The position numbers were made by a program, and so were the translations under genes. Positions 1 through 8,719 of a DNA stretch of 64,000 nucleotides are shown piece after piece; position 1 is the first letter of the stretch, and each line of letters starts with the position of its first letter. This stretch comes from JBCCFC01 sp965213595 (GTDB lineage Bacteria > Chloroflexota > Anaerolineae > Caldilineales > Caldilineaceae). The stretch lies in contig CBDBZO010000002.1 in the NCBI GenBank assembly GCA_965213595.1, positions 558,001-622,000 on the forward strand. Reading direction: 5' to 3'. The notes under the pieces were generated by a model. It had not been told where the DNA came from, did not search any database, and was given only the letters and a program-made list of their open reading frames with translations.

Positions 1-1253
<1,253 letters not shown>

Positions 1254-1263
1254 CGGCAAAGAT

Positions 1264-1401
1264 TTTAACGCGGAGGCGCAGAGGCGCAGGGAGATTTCTC
1301 GTAAGTTTTCCTGTGAAATAAGGCTCGTTGCGGTAGGTCAGGGACAATCTCCGTTCCCAAAGAATGCCTTGCGAAGTTTCCCTTTGCGCCTCCGCGTTAA
1401 A
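1264..1401. repeat. Inverted-repeat element with 17-bp perfect arms
   Basis: Left arm 1264-1280 (TTTAACGCGGAGGCGCA) is the exact reverse complement of 1385-1401. The left side continues as short GCGCAGAGG-type tandem words. It lies between an ABC exporter gene and a convergent gene. A related element sits at 62225-62324. It may act as a bidirectional transcription stop, but no long T-run is seen. Confidence 0.8.
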
Positions 1402-1440
1402 TTTGTCTGATTTACCAAGTTCGTTGTGCTTGCAGGGGCG

Positions 1441-1962
1441 CTACCGCCGTCGATGGGCCAGATCGATTTGCTGGCGCAGCTCGCGACGGGCATCGTCCAA
1501 ATTCTCCTTAACTTGGAAAAAGACGGCGTCCGTAAAGCCCATCTCGCCGGATTGCAGCACCCGCTCCAGCGCCTCCACCACGCGCAGCACCTTCCCCTCC
1601 AGCATCTCCACGGTTGTGCCATAAATGCGTTCGGGCACAAAGTAAAGCAGGATTAAGCCAAAGGTATAAACATAGACCAACAGCCGCAGCCGCGGCTCGC
1701 TGGCGGGCAGCGCGATCAGCGCCAGCAGCCCAATCGCCGCGCCCAGCGCCATCACCTGCCAGCGTGAGATGGGGCGCGCCGGGCGCAGATCATGCAGCGC
1801 GCCCCGCAGCGGCTCGTATGTTTTGACTTGGGCAAACCAGGGGTTGAGGTCGTAGCAGTGGCGCAGGCTGACGCGGTGCTGATCGAGGCGGGCCAAGTCC
1901 AGCGCGTGCTCGCGACAGGTCTCGGCGAGGTCGGAAAATTCCTTGCGCGTCAGCTCGGCCAT
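1441..1962 (-). CDS. Hypothetical membrane protein with two TM segments
   Basis: 173 residues from ATG 1962. The frame is open further upstream but the extra sequence is low-complexity and repeat-derived (it runs through the 8-bp tandem repeat), so the internal ATG is preferred; no clear ribosome site precedes it. The middle has two adjacent hydrophobic segments (around VMALGAAIGLLALIALPA and LLVYVYTFGLILLYFVP), followed by a charged helical C-terminus. I do not recognise the family. It is the last gene of a long minus-strand run, after a glycosyltransferase gene. Confidence 0.6.
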   Translation of the reverse strand: MAELTRKEFSDLAETCREHALDLARLDQHRVSLRHCYDLNPWFAQVKTYEPLRGALHDLRPARPISRWQVMALGAAIGLLALIALPASEPRLRLLVYVYTFGLILLYFVPERIYGTTVEMLEGKVLRVVEALERVLQSGEMGFTDAVFFQVKENLDDARRELRQQIDLAHRRR

Positions 1963-2050
1963 GGGAAAGGGTGGATCAGAAAGATATTCTGCACGATAAG
2001 GTAATTTTAGCACTGCCTCGATTGCCGCGCAAAGGGCGGGGGAGCGGGGA

Positions 2051-2081
2051 TGCAGGGGTGCAGGGGTGCAGGGGTGCAGGG
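2051..2081. repeat. 8-bp tandem repeat, about four units
   Basis: TGCAGGGG is repeated almost four times directly upstream of the small membrane protein gene. Copy number could vary by slippage. Confidence 0.85.
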
Positions 2082-2131
2082 TTAGAATTACACCTGGTTC
2101 TTTACAACCCCTTTCTCCCCTTGCCCCTTGC

Positions 2132-3853
2132 TCACTCTGGCACGCGCCACAGCTCATAGAGTGGCGTCCCGTCGCGCTGGGCAAAGGTCTCCACCCGCTC
2201 CGGCGGGCGACCCAGCGCCTGCGCCTCCTCGATAAATACTTCGCGTCGCCCGGCATAAACGGCCTGTCCCGGCGCGCGCAGCAGGTAGACGTTGGTCGGA
2301 TTTTGCAAAAAGATGTCGAGCTGCCGCACGAAGTCCTCGCCCGGCTGCGTTAGCGAGTCGTACCCAAAAATTTCAACCGGCGCAACGGCTCCCTCGCTCA
2401 GGTAGCCCACCGTGGCTCCCATGCCCCAATCCAGCACAATCGGCGCGCCAAAGCCGTTGTAGCGCAGATAGTAAGCGAGGTCGTAGCTGGCGTCCGAATG
2501 GTCGCTTAGGCCACCGCTGACAAGAAGAGTTTCGTGGTAGCGAACGGTGGCGGTGACGTCCAGCGCCAACCACGTCAGCAGCAGAAAAAAGATTGAAGAT
2601 TGGAGATTAGGTAGTCTCGAAATGGGGAGCTTCCATTCTTTGCTCTGTAATCTCAGTTCATTCAGGCTAATGGCTGCAACGGCGATCGCCAGCGGTTGAA
2701 GCAGCGAATAGTGTGTGATAAACAGATCACTCACGGTAAAAAGGCTGCTGGCGACGGCGAGGGCAAGCAGGGCCAGCGGCGGGCCGACGGTGTGTCGTGC
2801 GCGGCGACCACCCAAAGCGAGGGCGGCGACGGTCGCGAGCAGCGCGGCCCACGGCGCGAGCCGGTTGGCGTGGAGGCCGCCGAGATACCAGAGGTGATCG
2901 CCGCGCAGGGTTTGGGCGAGCTGCCGCAGACGCACGGGCAGATTCGCCAGCAGGTTGCGGTTGTCCACGCCGTAATAGCTTTCGCCGAGGTTGCCGCCGA
3001 GGCTGGTCAGCGTGCCGCCCGTTTGAAAATTAAAGATAAGCAGCGGCAGCAGCGGCAGCAGAAAAGCCATGGCTGCGGCTAGAATTAGCCCCGGCGAAAG
3101 CGACGGTCGCGATGTATTTTTCCAGCGCCGCCGCAGCCACCACCCCACGGCCAAAATCACAAACGGCCCGATAATCCACGCGGCGAGCAGCTTGGCATAG
3201 AGCGCCAGCCCGCCAAGCAGGGCGCTGCCAAGCAACATCCGACCCCGCCCACCCCGCAGCCAGCGCAGCCCCAGCCAGATGCAGCCAAAGCAGAGCGGCT
3301 GCGTCAGGTTGGTGACGAAGAGACCCTGTCGGCTCCAGAAGACGAAGCTGGGTGAGGCGGCGAGCAGGGTGAGGGTAAAGAGGGCGGGAAGGGAAATGGG
3401 GAGTGGGGAGTGGGGAGTGCGAAGCGCGGAACGTTCGTTGGTGGTGTCGTGGGGTAATTTGACAGATCCGCGGTCAGCCGTCCAAGTGGAGATGGCGCGT
3501 TCTAGCGTGAGCAGGGAGGCAACGCCCGTGAGCACGGCCAGGGCGCGCAGGTTGGGCACGCCGATGCCGGTGAGCCAAAGCAGCGGCAGCGCAAGGTAGA
3601 CGTTGAGCGCGCCGATGTAGTCCTGCACCATCAGCGGCAAACCGCGGCCCAAGAGGTGCACCGTGGCGCCGCGGAAGGCGCTCGTCTCGCCGCCGGTGAG
3701 CAGCTGCATGGCGTTGACGCCCGCTTCGCCCGCCTCGTCGTAGTGCAGGCCGGGCAGGCCGAGCTGGTAGCTGGCCAGAACGACAAAGAGCGCAAGCGCG
3801 GCCAGCAGCCACAGCTTGCGCCCGTGTTGAGCGAGGAGAGTGGCCATCAACAT
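2132..3853 (-). CDS. GT39/ArnT-like membrane glycosyltransferase
   Basis: 573 residues with about ten hydrophobic segments. The first extracytoplasmic loop begins LPGLHYDEAG, the acidic motif typical of GT-C enzymes of the PMT/ArnT type, which use polyprenyl-linked sugars to glycosylate protein or lipid outside the membrane. Two tracts look foreign: around 3390-3470 (coding DRGSVKLPHDTTNERSALRT) the DNA has repeated GGGGAGT words, and around 2585-2650 it has GGAGATTAGG-like words. Both stay in frame. It starts 18 bp after the FecR-like gene, so the two are probably cotranscribed. The exact acceptor is unknown. Confidence 0.75.
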   Translation of the reverse strand: MLMATLLAQHGRKLWLLAALALFVVLASYQLGLPGLHYDEAGEAGVNAMQLLTGGETSAFRGATVHLLGRGLPLMVQDYIGALNVYLALPLLWLTGIGVPNLRALAVLTGVASLLTLERAISTWTADRGSVKLPHDTTNERSALRTPHSPLPISLPALFTLTLLAASPSFVFWSRQGLFVTNLTQPLCFGCIWLGLRWLRGGRGRMLLGSALLGGLALYAKLLAAWIIGPFVILAVGWWLRRRWKNTSRPSLSPGLILAAAMAFLLPLLPLLIFNFQTGGTLTSLGGNLGESYYGVDNRNLLANLPVRLRQLAQTLRGDHLWYLGGLHANRLAPWAALLATVAALALGGRRARHTVGPPLALLALAVASSLFTVSDLFITHYSLLQPLAIAVAAISLNELRLQSKEWKLPISRLPNLQSSIFFLLLTWLALDVTATVRYHETLLVSGGLSDHSDASYDLAYYLRYNGFGAPIVLDWGMGATVGYLSEGAVAPVEIFGYDSLTQPGEDFVRQLDIFLQNPTNVYLLRAPGQAVYAGRREVFIEEAQALGRPPERVETFAQRDGTPLYELWRVPE

Positions 3854-3871
3854 CCGCGTAAAAGATGCGAG

Positions 3872-5203
3872 CTACTTGGCCACCAGCCGTACATTATCGA
3901 CATAGCTGGTGTAATCGTGTCCGCTGGCGTAGATGCGGATGGAATCGATGCGGGCGGCGGGCGTGCCCTGGCTTTTCCACTGCTCGAGCAGATTGCCGCT
4001 CTCGTACGGCTCCCACTGTGCGCGCGGAATGGCCTGGCTGCCGGGCGGAATTTCCCAGCCGTCATTATTTACATCGGCGTCCTGTCGCGGATCCACGTCC
4101 AGCAGAAAGAAGCCTGGTCCCCAAGTCCACGAATTGCCGTTGACGTCGGTGTAGCCAATCTCAACGCGCAGCGGGAATTCCGTGCCCTTGTAGCCACCCC
4201 CAGATAAATTCTGGTGGACAATGCGAGCTTCCAACTCCAACTCCAGCGAGTCGAAACCCGTTACGCTCTGGTCAATCGCTTGGCGCATGTTGATTTCGTT
4301 GGCGTGCCCTCTCTCTTCGAGCGTTTTCCCACTGCGGGCAAGTTGTACAAAGTTGCGCCCCTCGTCCGCAACCTGGCTCGCTTGCCCAGCAGTTGTCTGG
4401 GTTTGCGTCTCGGCCTTGATGTCCCAATAGCGCAGCCCTTCATTAAAATCGCCGTTGCGGACGAGGTCTTCGCCAATTGAGCGCGTCTCGGAAACAATGC
4501 CCGCAGCGGTCATTTCTCCACGCTGCTCGCGTTCGACAAAGAGGCTCTTCTGCTCCGGATGCATCAGCTCCGCGCGACCTTCATATACCGTCACCTCCGT
4601 CTGCTGCGGCGTAACGACAACGCGGTAGCTGCCGGGCGGCAGGTAAATTTGGCCGTGGCGCGTTTCGACATCAATTTGCAGCGGGCGCTGGTTGCTGGAG
4701 GTGTTGGAAGAAATGTCGATACGCCCTTCGTCCATCATAATTTGCGCTGCGTAGGGCTGCGTGCTGCGTTCAAACAGCGGACGTCGCAAGCGCCGCAGCT
4801 CGACTTGCGTGCTGCTTTTGAGGTTGATTGTGCCAAAAGCGTTGTTTAGGTCATCTGCTTCCAGCAGCTTAATGGCGGCTTGTCCAGCATTTTCTACCGT
4901 GGACAAGCGGCTCCCATCGGGAACATCCTCGCGAGCCACAGCGGCATCGTCGCGGCTGGCGCTGAGAGCCGTGGGCTCGCTGGCGCGCGGCTCCTGCACA
5001 AAGAGCGTCCCCACCAGCGGCTCGACGCGCGCGGGCTGGTGCACGGTGGCGTGCTCGACGGTGTAGCGCCACGCCGCGGGCAGCGTCACCGCCAGGGTGG
5101 CAAAGATGGCGAAGCTGCCGAGAATCACCAGCCACGCCATGCGCTCCGGGCGCTCGCGCAGGGGGGTGAGAATAGTTTGAGTTGGAAGCGTATTTTGTGC
5201 CAT
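3872..5203 (-). CDS. Membrane-anchored FecR-like protein with C-terminal jelly-roll-like region
   Basis: 443 residues. A short cytoplasmic N-terminus is followed by one TM helix (about 24-46). Next comes a region resembling FecR domains, with GSRLSTVENAGQAAIKLLEA and a later VEVRHG-like stretch. The C-terminal half (VRNGDFNEGLRYWDIKAETQ onward, ending IRIYASGHDYTSYVDNVRLV) resembles carbohydrate-binding jelly-roll modules. It is probably an extracytoplasmic sensor or structural protein. Classical FecR proteins pair with ECF sigma factors, but none is adjacent. The neighbours are a TPR protein upstream and a GT39 enzyme downstream. Confidence 0.65.
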   Translation of the reverse strand: MAQNTLPTQTILTPLRERPERMAWLVILGSFAIFATLAVTLPAAWRYTVEHATVHQPARVEPLVGTLFVQEPRASEPTALSASRDDAAVAREDVPDGSRLSTVENAGQAAIKLLEADDLNNAFGTINLKSSTQVELRRLRRPLFERSTQPYAAQIMMDEGRIDISSNTSSNQRPLQIDVETRHGQIYLPPGSYRVVVTPQQTEVTVYEGRAELMHPEQKSLFVEREQRGEMTAAGIVSETRSIGEDLVRNGDFNEGLRYWDIKAETQTQTTAGQASQVADEGRNFVQLARSGKTLEERGHANEINMRQAIDQSVTGFDSLELELEARIVHQNLSGGGYKGTEFPLRVEIGYTDVNGNSWTWGPGFFLLDVDPRQDADVNNDGWEIPPGSQAIPRAQWEPYESGNLLEQWKSQGTPAARIDSIRIYASGHDYTSYVDNVRLVAK

Positions 5204-5272
5204 GAATTCTGTAAACTGGATAGCCGGAGATTAGGTTCCGTTGATAGACCAAACTTGTGTAGTTCGCGGCGT

Positions 5273-5366
5273 CCCCATCCCCTTCGACGAGCTCAGGGAT
5301 CGGTGGGGGAAGGGAGCCTTCTGCTCCTCTCTTCCGGGATGGGAGAGGGGGCGGGGGTGGGGGCCC
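5273..5366. repeat. GC-rich inverted repeat, copy A
   Basis: This block contains GGTGGGGGAAGGGAGCC and GGGATGGGAGAGGGGGC. Its reverse complement matches the repeat at 51199-51286 in order and spacing. Both copies are preceded on the plus strand by TAGGTTCCGTTGA (here near 5231). The rest of the 240-bp gap holds a second imperfect inverted repeat of AGATTGGG/CCCAATC words. Confidence 0.75.
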
Positions 5367-5443
5367 AACTGTCAAACATCAACGAAATCTAGAGATTGGG
5401 TGGCTCGTCCACTCGCCCAATCCCTCATCTCCATCTCCAATCG

Positions 5444-6013
5444 CTAACTGCCGTTACTCCTCTCTTCGCCAGCTTGGTCGCTGCCCTGCCCGCGCGCTTC
5501 CGCAATCTGCGCCGTGATCTCGCGCAGCCAGTAGCGCGCGTCGCTGTCCGCGGGGTTGACTTCGGTGGCGCGCTGAAAAAAGGTCAGCGCGCGCATTAGC
5601 TCGCCGCGCTCACGGTAGATCAGGCCGAGGTGGTAGTGGACGTTGGGTGCTTGGCTGTTGGCCTGCAGCGCGCGCTCGTAGGCGCGAATGGCGTGCGCCT
5701 GCTGTTCGGGGCTGGCTTGTTCGAGAATTCCCAGGTGGGCCGCGCCGAGGTTGGTCCACAGCATGGCGTTGTCGCCGTGGGCCTCCGCCGCCGGGCGCAG
5801 CACCTCCACGGCGCGCTGCCACCTTTGCTGGAGAATGTAAGCCCCCCCCAAGTTGATGGCGACATCGGCATCGCGCGGGGCCTGCTCGTAAAGCGGCGAC
5901 AGGCGCTCTTCAGCCTGGCGCGGCAGATTTTGCTGCAGCAGACGCGCGCTTTCGTTGAGCGTGCGTTGAAATTCTTCCGGTGAAATGAGGTTTGTGTTTT
6001 GGTCAGACATCAC
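5444..6013 (-). CDS. TPR repeat protein
   Basis: 189 residues; either of two adjacent ATG codons (6013 or 6010) could be the start. At least three tetratricopeptide units are visible: ADVAINLGGAYILQQRWQRA, AMLWTNLGAAHLGIL with its partner helix, and PNVHYHLGLIYRERGELMRA followed by a last unit. No signal peptide or TM helix is seen, so it is probably a cytosolic protein-binding scaffold. It starts 11 bp after the AEC permease stop and precedes the FecR-like gene. Confidence 0.8.
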   Translation of the reverse strand: MMSDQNTNLISPEEFQRTLNESARLLQQNLPRQAEERLSPLYEQAPRDADVAINLGGAYILQQRWQRAVEVLRPAAEAHGDNAMLWTNLGAAHLGILEQASPEQQAHAIRAYERALQANSQAPNVHYHLGLIYRERGELMRALTFFQRATEVNPADSDARYWLREITAQIAEARGQGSDQAGEERSNGS

Positions 6014-6024
6014 GTTTCTATTCT

Positions 6025-6981
6025 CTACAAAATCAGCGCAAGGACGACGGGCAGCGTCAGCAGGCTCAGCACCGTCGTCGCAAAGATAATCGTCGCCACC
6101 AGCCGCGGCGACGCGTCAAATTCGGTGGCGAGCACCGTCGCCATCACCGCCGTAGGCATGGCAGATTGCAGGATGAGCACGCCGCGCTCGGCCCCCGCAA
6201 TGCCGAGCAGCGCGCAGAGCCCCACCGCCACCAGCGGCGTAACGAGCAGGCGCGCCGCGGCGGGCACCAGCGCCAGCGAGCGCCGACCGGCCAGCGTCGT
6301 CGCAAAGGTGGTGGCGCGCAGCTGCACGCCGAGCAGCACCAACATCCCCGGAATGGCGGCGTCCGCCAGCAAATCCACGGCGCGAAAGAGCGGCAGCGGC
6401 AGCTCGACCTGCAAGCGGTTGAGCGCCAACCCCGCCAGCGCGGCGTATAGCACGGGCACGCGCACGGTTTGGCGCAGCGCCTGCCGCCACGTTGTGTCGC
6501 CGGAGGAGCCGCCAAACGAGGCGAGCATCGCGCCGATGGTGTTGCTCAGAAACGAGCTGACCACGTAGTAGAGCGTGCCCAGCGCCAGCCCCACCTCGCC
6601 CAGCGCAAAAAAGCTGATGGGAATGCCCATGTTGCCGTTGTTGCCCACAAAGCTCGTCAGCGTCACGGCCACGCGGTCGCTGCGGCTGCGCCCGGCGCTG
6701 AGCAGCCAGCCCGTTGCGCCGCCCACCGCCATCACGCAGAAGACCACCAGCGCCAGCCGCTGCATGGCGGCAAAGTCGATCTGCGTCTGGTAGAGGCTGC
6801 GCAGCACGAGCGACGGCGTCGCCAGGTAAAAGAGCAGCCGCCCCAGCGTGCGCCCTTCCAGCGGCAGGAAGGCCGCGAGCACGTACCCCGCCAGGGCCAC
6901 GAGAAAGACGGGCAGCAGCGTGTCGACAAAAATCGGCAGCAGTTGGCCCAGAACCGAGGCGAGCGGCGGCATCAGCGGCAT
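6025..6981 (-). CDS. AEC-family (auxin efflux carrier-like) permease
   Basis: 318 residues with about ten hydrophobic helices in two halves. The motif SFVGNNGNMGIPI in the first half and the later LLGVQLR and MPTAVMATVLATEFD stretches match AEC/BASS-fold transporters, which export or import small organic anions. The start ATG at 6981 overlaps the upstream stop as TGATG, suggesting translational coupling; ATG 6972 is an alternative. The substrate is unknown. A second AEC gene lies at 61249-62199. Confidence 0.85.
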   Translation of the reverse strand: MPLMPPLASVLGQLLPIFVDTLLPVFLVALAGYVLAAFLPLEGRTLGRLLFYLATPSLVLRSLYQTQIDFAAMQRLALVVFCVMAVGGATGWLLSAGRSRSDRVAVTLTSFVGNNGNMGIPISFFALGEVGLALGTLYYVVSSFLSNTIGAMLASFGGSSGDTTWRQALRQTVRVPVLYAALAGLALNRLQVELPLPLFRAVDLLADAAIPGMLVLLGVQLRATTFATTLAGRRSLALVPAAARLLVTPLVAVGLCALLGIAGAERGVLILQSAMPTAVMATVLATEFDASPRLVATIIFATTVLSLLTLPVVLALIL

Positions 6982-7439
6982 CAGCGGGCGGTTGCCTGGC
7001 GGGGAGTTGTTTCGCGCTGAGTTGTCTCGCGGGCGGGCGAAGCGGTTGTCCCGTTGGTGCGAGCCGACTGCTCGCCGCCGGCTTGTCGGGCGCTCTGCTG
7101 CGTTGATTCGTTCTCGGCCTCGCCGCCGACGTTGTGGAAAATCTCGTAGCCGCTGAGCGACGGCGTAAACAGCTCGACCACGTACTCGTTGGGCACGCCC
7201 ATCGGCTGCGCAATCTCCTCCAGCAGCGCGCGCACGAAGTGGCTGCGCTGCGCCTCCGCCAGCCCGCGCGACGCCTCGTCCCACAGCAAAATCGTGCCGT
7301 AGGTTCCCTCGCCCGTGTAGTGCAAATCCAGCTTGCCAATCGTGATTGGCTGCTGGGTGGAGTCCGTTTGGTCGAGGTCAAACAGGGCGTACTGTTCGGA
7401 GCTGGTGGTGCGGACGAGGCGCTTGAGCTTGAGATTCAT
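6981..7439 (-). CDS. Hypothetical protein with disordered C-terminus
   Basis: 152 residues. The first hundred look folded (LDLHYTGEGTYGTILLWDE, then an amphipathic helix and VVELFTPSLSGYEIFHNV). The last fifty are low-complexity, rich in Thr, Arg, Gln and Ala with repeated ETT/QAT words, probably disordered and possibly repeat-expanded. It overlaps the AEC permease gene by one base. I do not recognise the family. Confidence 0.6.
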   Translation of the reverse strand: MNLKLKRLVRTTSSEQYALFDLDQTDSTQQPITIGKLDLHYTGEGTYGTILLWDEASRGLAEAQRSHFVRALLEEIAQPMGVPNEYVVELFTPSLSGYEIFHNVGGEAENESTQQSARQAGGEQSARTNGTTASPARETTQRETTPRQATAR

Positions 7440-7494
7440 GTGGGCAAACGGCGTGGGGTTGGGTTAGGCAATCGACTTATTCGTACGTGCCGGG

Positions 7495-8607
7495 TTATTC
7501 ATACGTGCCGGGACCGCGGTCGTCCAGATTGTACCAGAAGCCATCGTCGTCAAAATCATCTTCATCCGCCGCCTCTTCGTCCAGCAGCGAGACGTCATCC
7601 GCGCTGCTGTAGAAGGACATCTCCTCCAGCGCCAGCTCCGCCGCCGCCGCCTCTTCCGCGCTAAAGGCAACGCCGCTCTGCTCAAAAAGCGCCGCGTCGA
7701 GCTGTTGCGTCTCCAGGTATTCTTCGTCCAACTCTGCTTCACCACCGGCTGCCACAAAACGCAGGGCGTCGGTGGCCTCGCGCCCGCCAATCCGGCCCAG
7801 GGCAGCGATGGCCGCCAGCCGCACCCGCGTCTCGTCGTCCTCCAGCAGCAGGATTAGGTCCGCCAGCGCCTGTTGGGCTTCCAGTTCACCACAGGATCGG
7901 GCGGCCTCGGCGCGCATGTCGGCGTCCGGGTTGCCCAGCTCTATCTGGGCCAGCTTGCGCCAGCGCACGTCCGCGCTGCGCCCCATGGCGATGAGCGCAC
8001 TGAGCCGCATTTCCTCATAGGGCGAATAGTAGGCGTCCTCGATCAGGTGACGCACGCCCGTTTCGCTCGAATAGGCCAGGCTTTCCAGCGCGTGGCGGCG
8101 CACGTCCAGCAGCTCCGTGCGATTGTGCACCACCGAGAGCAGCGCCTCCTCCACGCGCATGGCCAGGGCGGGGTTCAGCTCTTCCAGCTCGCCGGCCAGC
8201 ACGTAATTGGCCAGCCCGCGGGCCGCGGCGGCGCGCACGCTGCTCTCTTCATCGTCCAGCAGGCGACGCAGCAGCGGGCCAACCAGGTCGTCGCTTGTCT
8301 CCTCCCACAGGCCGTCGATGGCGGTGCGGCGAACGGTTGCATTTTCGTCCTCCATGGCCAAGCGCAGCAGCCGACCCAGGTGCAGGGTCAACTCATCGTG
8401 GGCGGCCTCGGTGAGCTGTTGCACAACGGCCAGCCGCCGCTGAGCGGGAATGTCCGCCCAGCGCGCGCGCAGCTGCTCGGCTTCGCGCTTGCTCAAGTCT
8501 GAGAGGCCGTAAAGCTGCTGCACGGTAAGCGCCTCGCCGCTCGCGTCCCCGCGCGCTAGCCGCTCCAGCAGCACGTCAAAGGAAAGGGAAGAAGTTGTCG
8601 GTAACAC
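7495..8607 (-). CDS. HEAT-repeat protein with acidic tail
   Basis: 370 residues from a GTG at 8607. The frame is open to 8706, but that stretch contains the terminator of the upstream gene, so a start after the hairpin is more likely; the exact codon is uncertain. At least five HEAT-type helical pairs are visible, with motifs such as ATVRRTAIDGLWE, SSVRAAAARGLANY and TRVRLAAIAALGRIGG. The C-terminal eighty residues are strongly acidic (ADEDDFDDDGFWYNLDD). It is probably a protein-interaction scaffold of unknown partner. Confidence 0.75.
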   Translation of the reverse strand: MLPTTSSLSFDVLLERLARGDASGEALTVQQLYGLSDLSKREAEQLRARWADIPAQRRLAVVQQLTEAAHDELTLHLGRLLRLAMEDENATVRRTAIDGLWEETSDDLVGPLLRRLLDDEESSVRAAAARGLANYVLAGELEELNPALAMRVEEALLSVVHNRTELLDVRRHALESLAYSSETGVRHLIEDAYYSPYEEMRLSALIAMGRSADVRWRKLAQIELGNPDADMRAEAARSCGELEAQQALADLILLLEDDETRVRLAAIAALGRIGGREATDALRFVAAGGEAELDEEYLETQQLDAALFEQSGVAFSAEEAAAAELALEEMSFYSSADDVSLLDEEAADEDDFDDDGFWYNLDDRGPGTYE

Positions 8608-8651
8608 AGTAAATACTCGGGCTGAATCAAAGGGCCGCTGCCCCAAAAGAA

Positions 8652-8675
8652 ACGGGCGTGATTGCTCACGCCCGT
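8652..8675 (-). terminator. Rho-independent terminator
   Basis: A ten-base-pair stem (CGGGCGTGA/TCACGCCCG core) has a 4-nt loop and, on the minus strand, is followed by TTCTTTT. It lies 45 bp after the stop of the zinc-ribbon/LysM gene. Confidence 0.75.
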
Positions 8676-8719
8676 ACAGTGTATTCAACTTGCAGCGGCT
8701 GGTCAAGCCTTTGTTGTGC

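Noticed and set aside
2051..2081. Possible CRISPR array from the tandem repeat
   Set aside because: The unit is 8 bp and directly tandem with no spacers; no cas genes are seen in the window.
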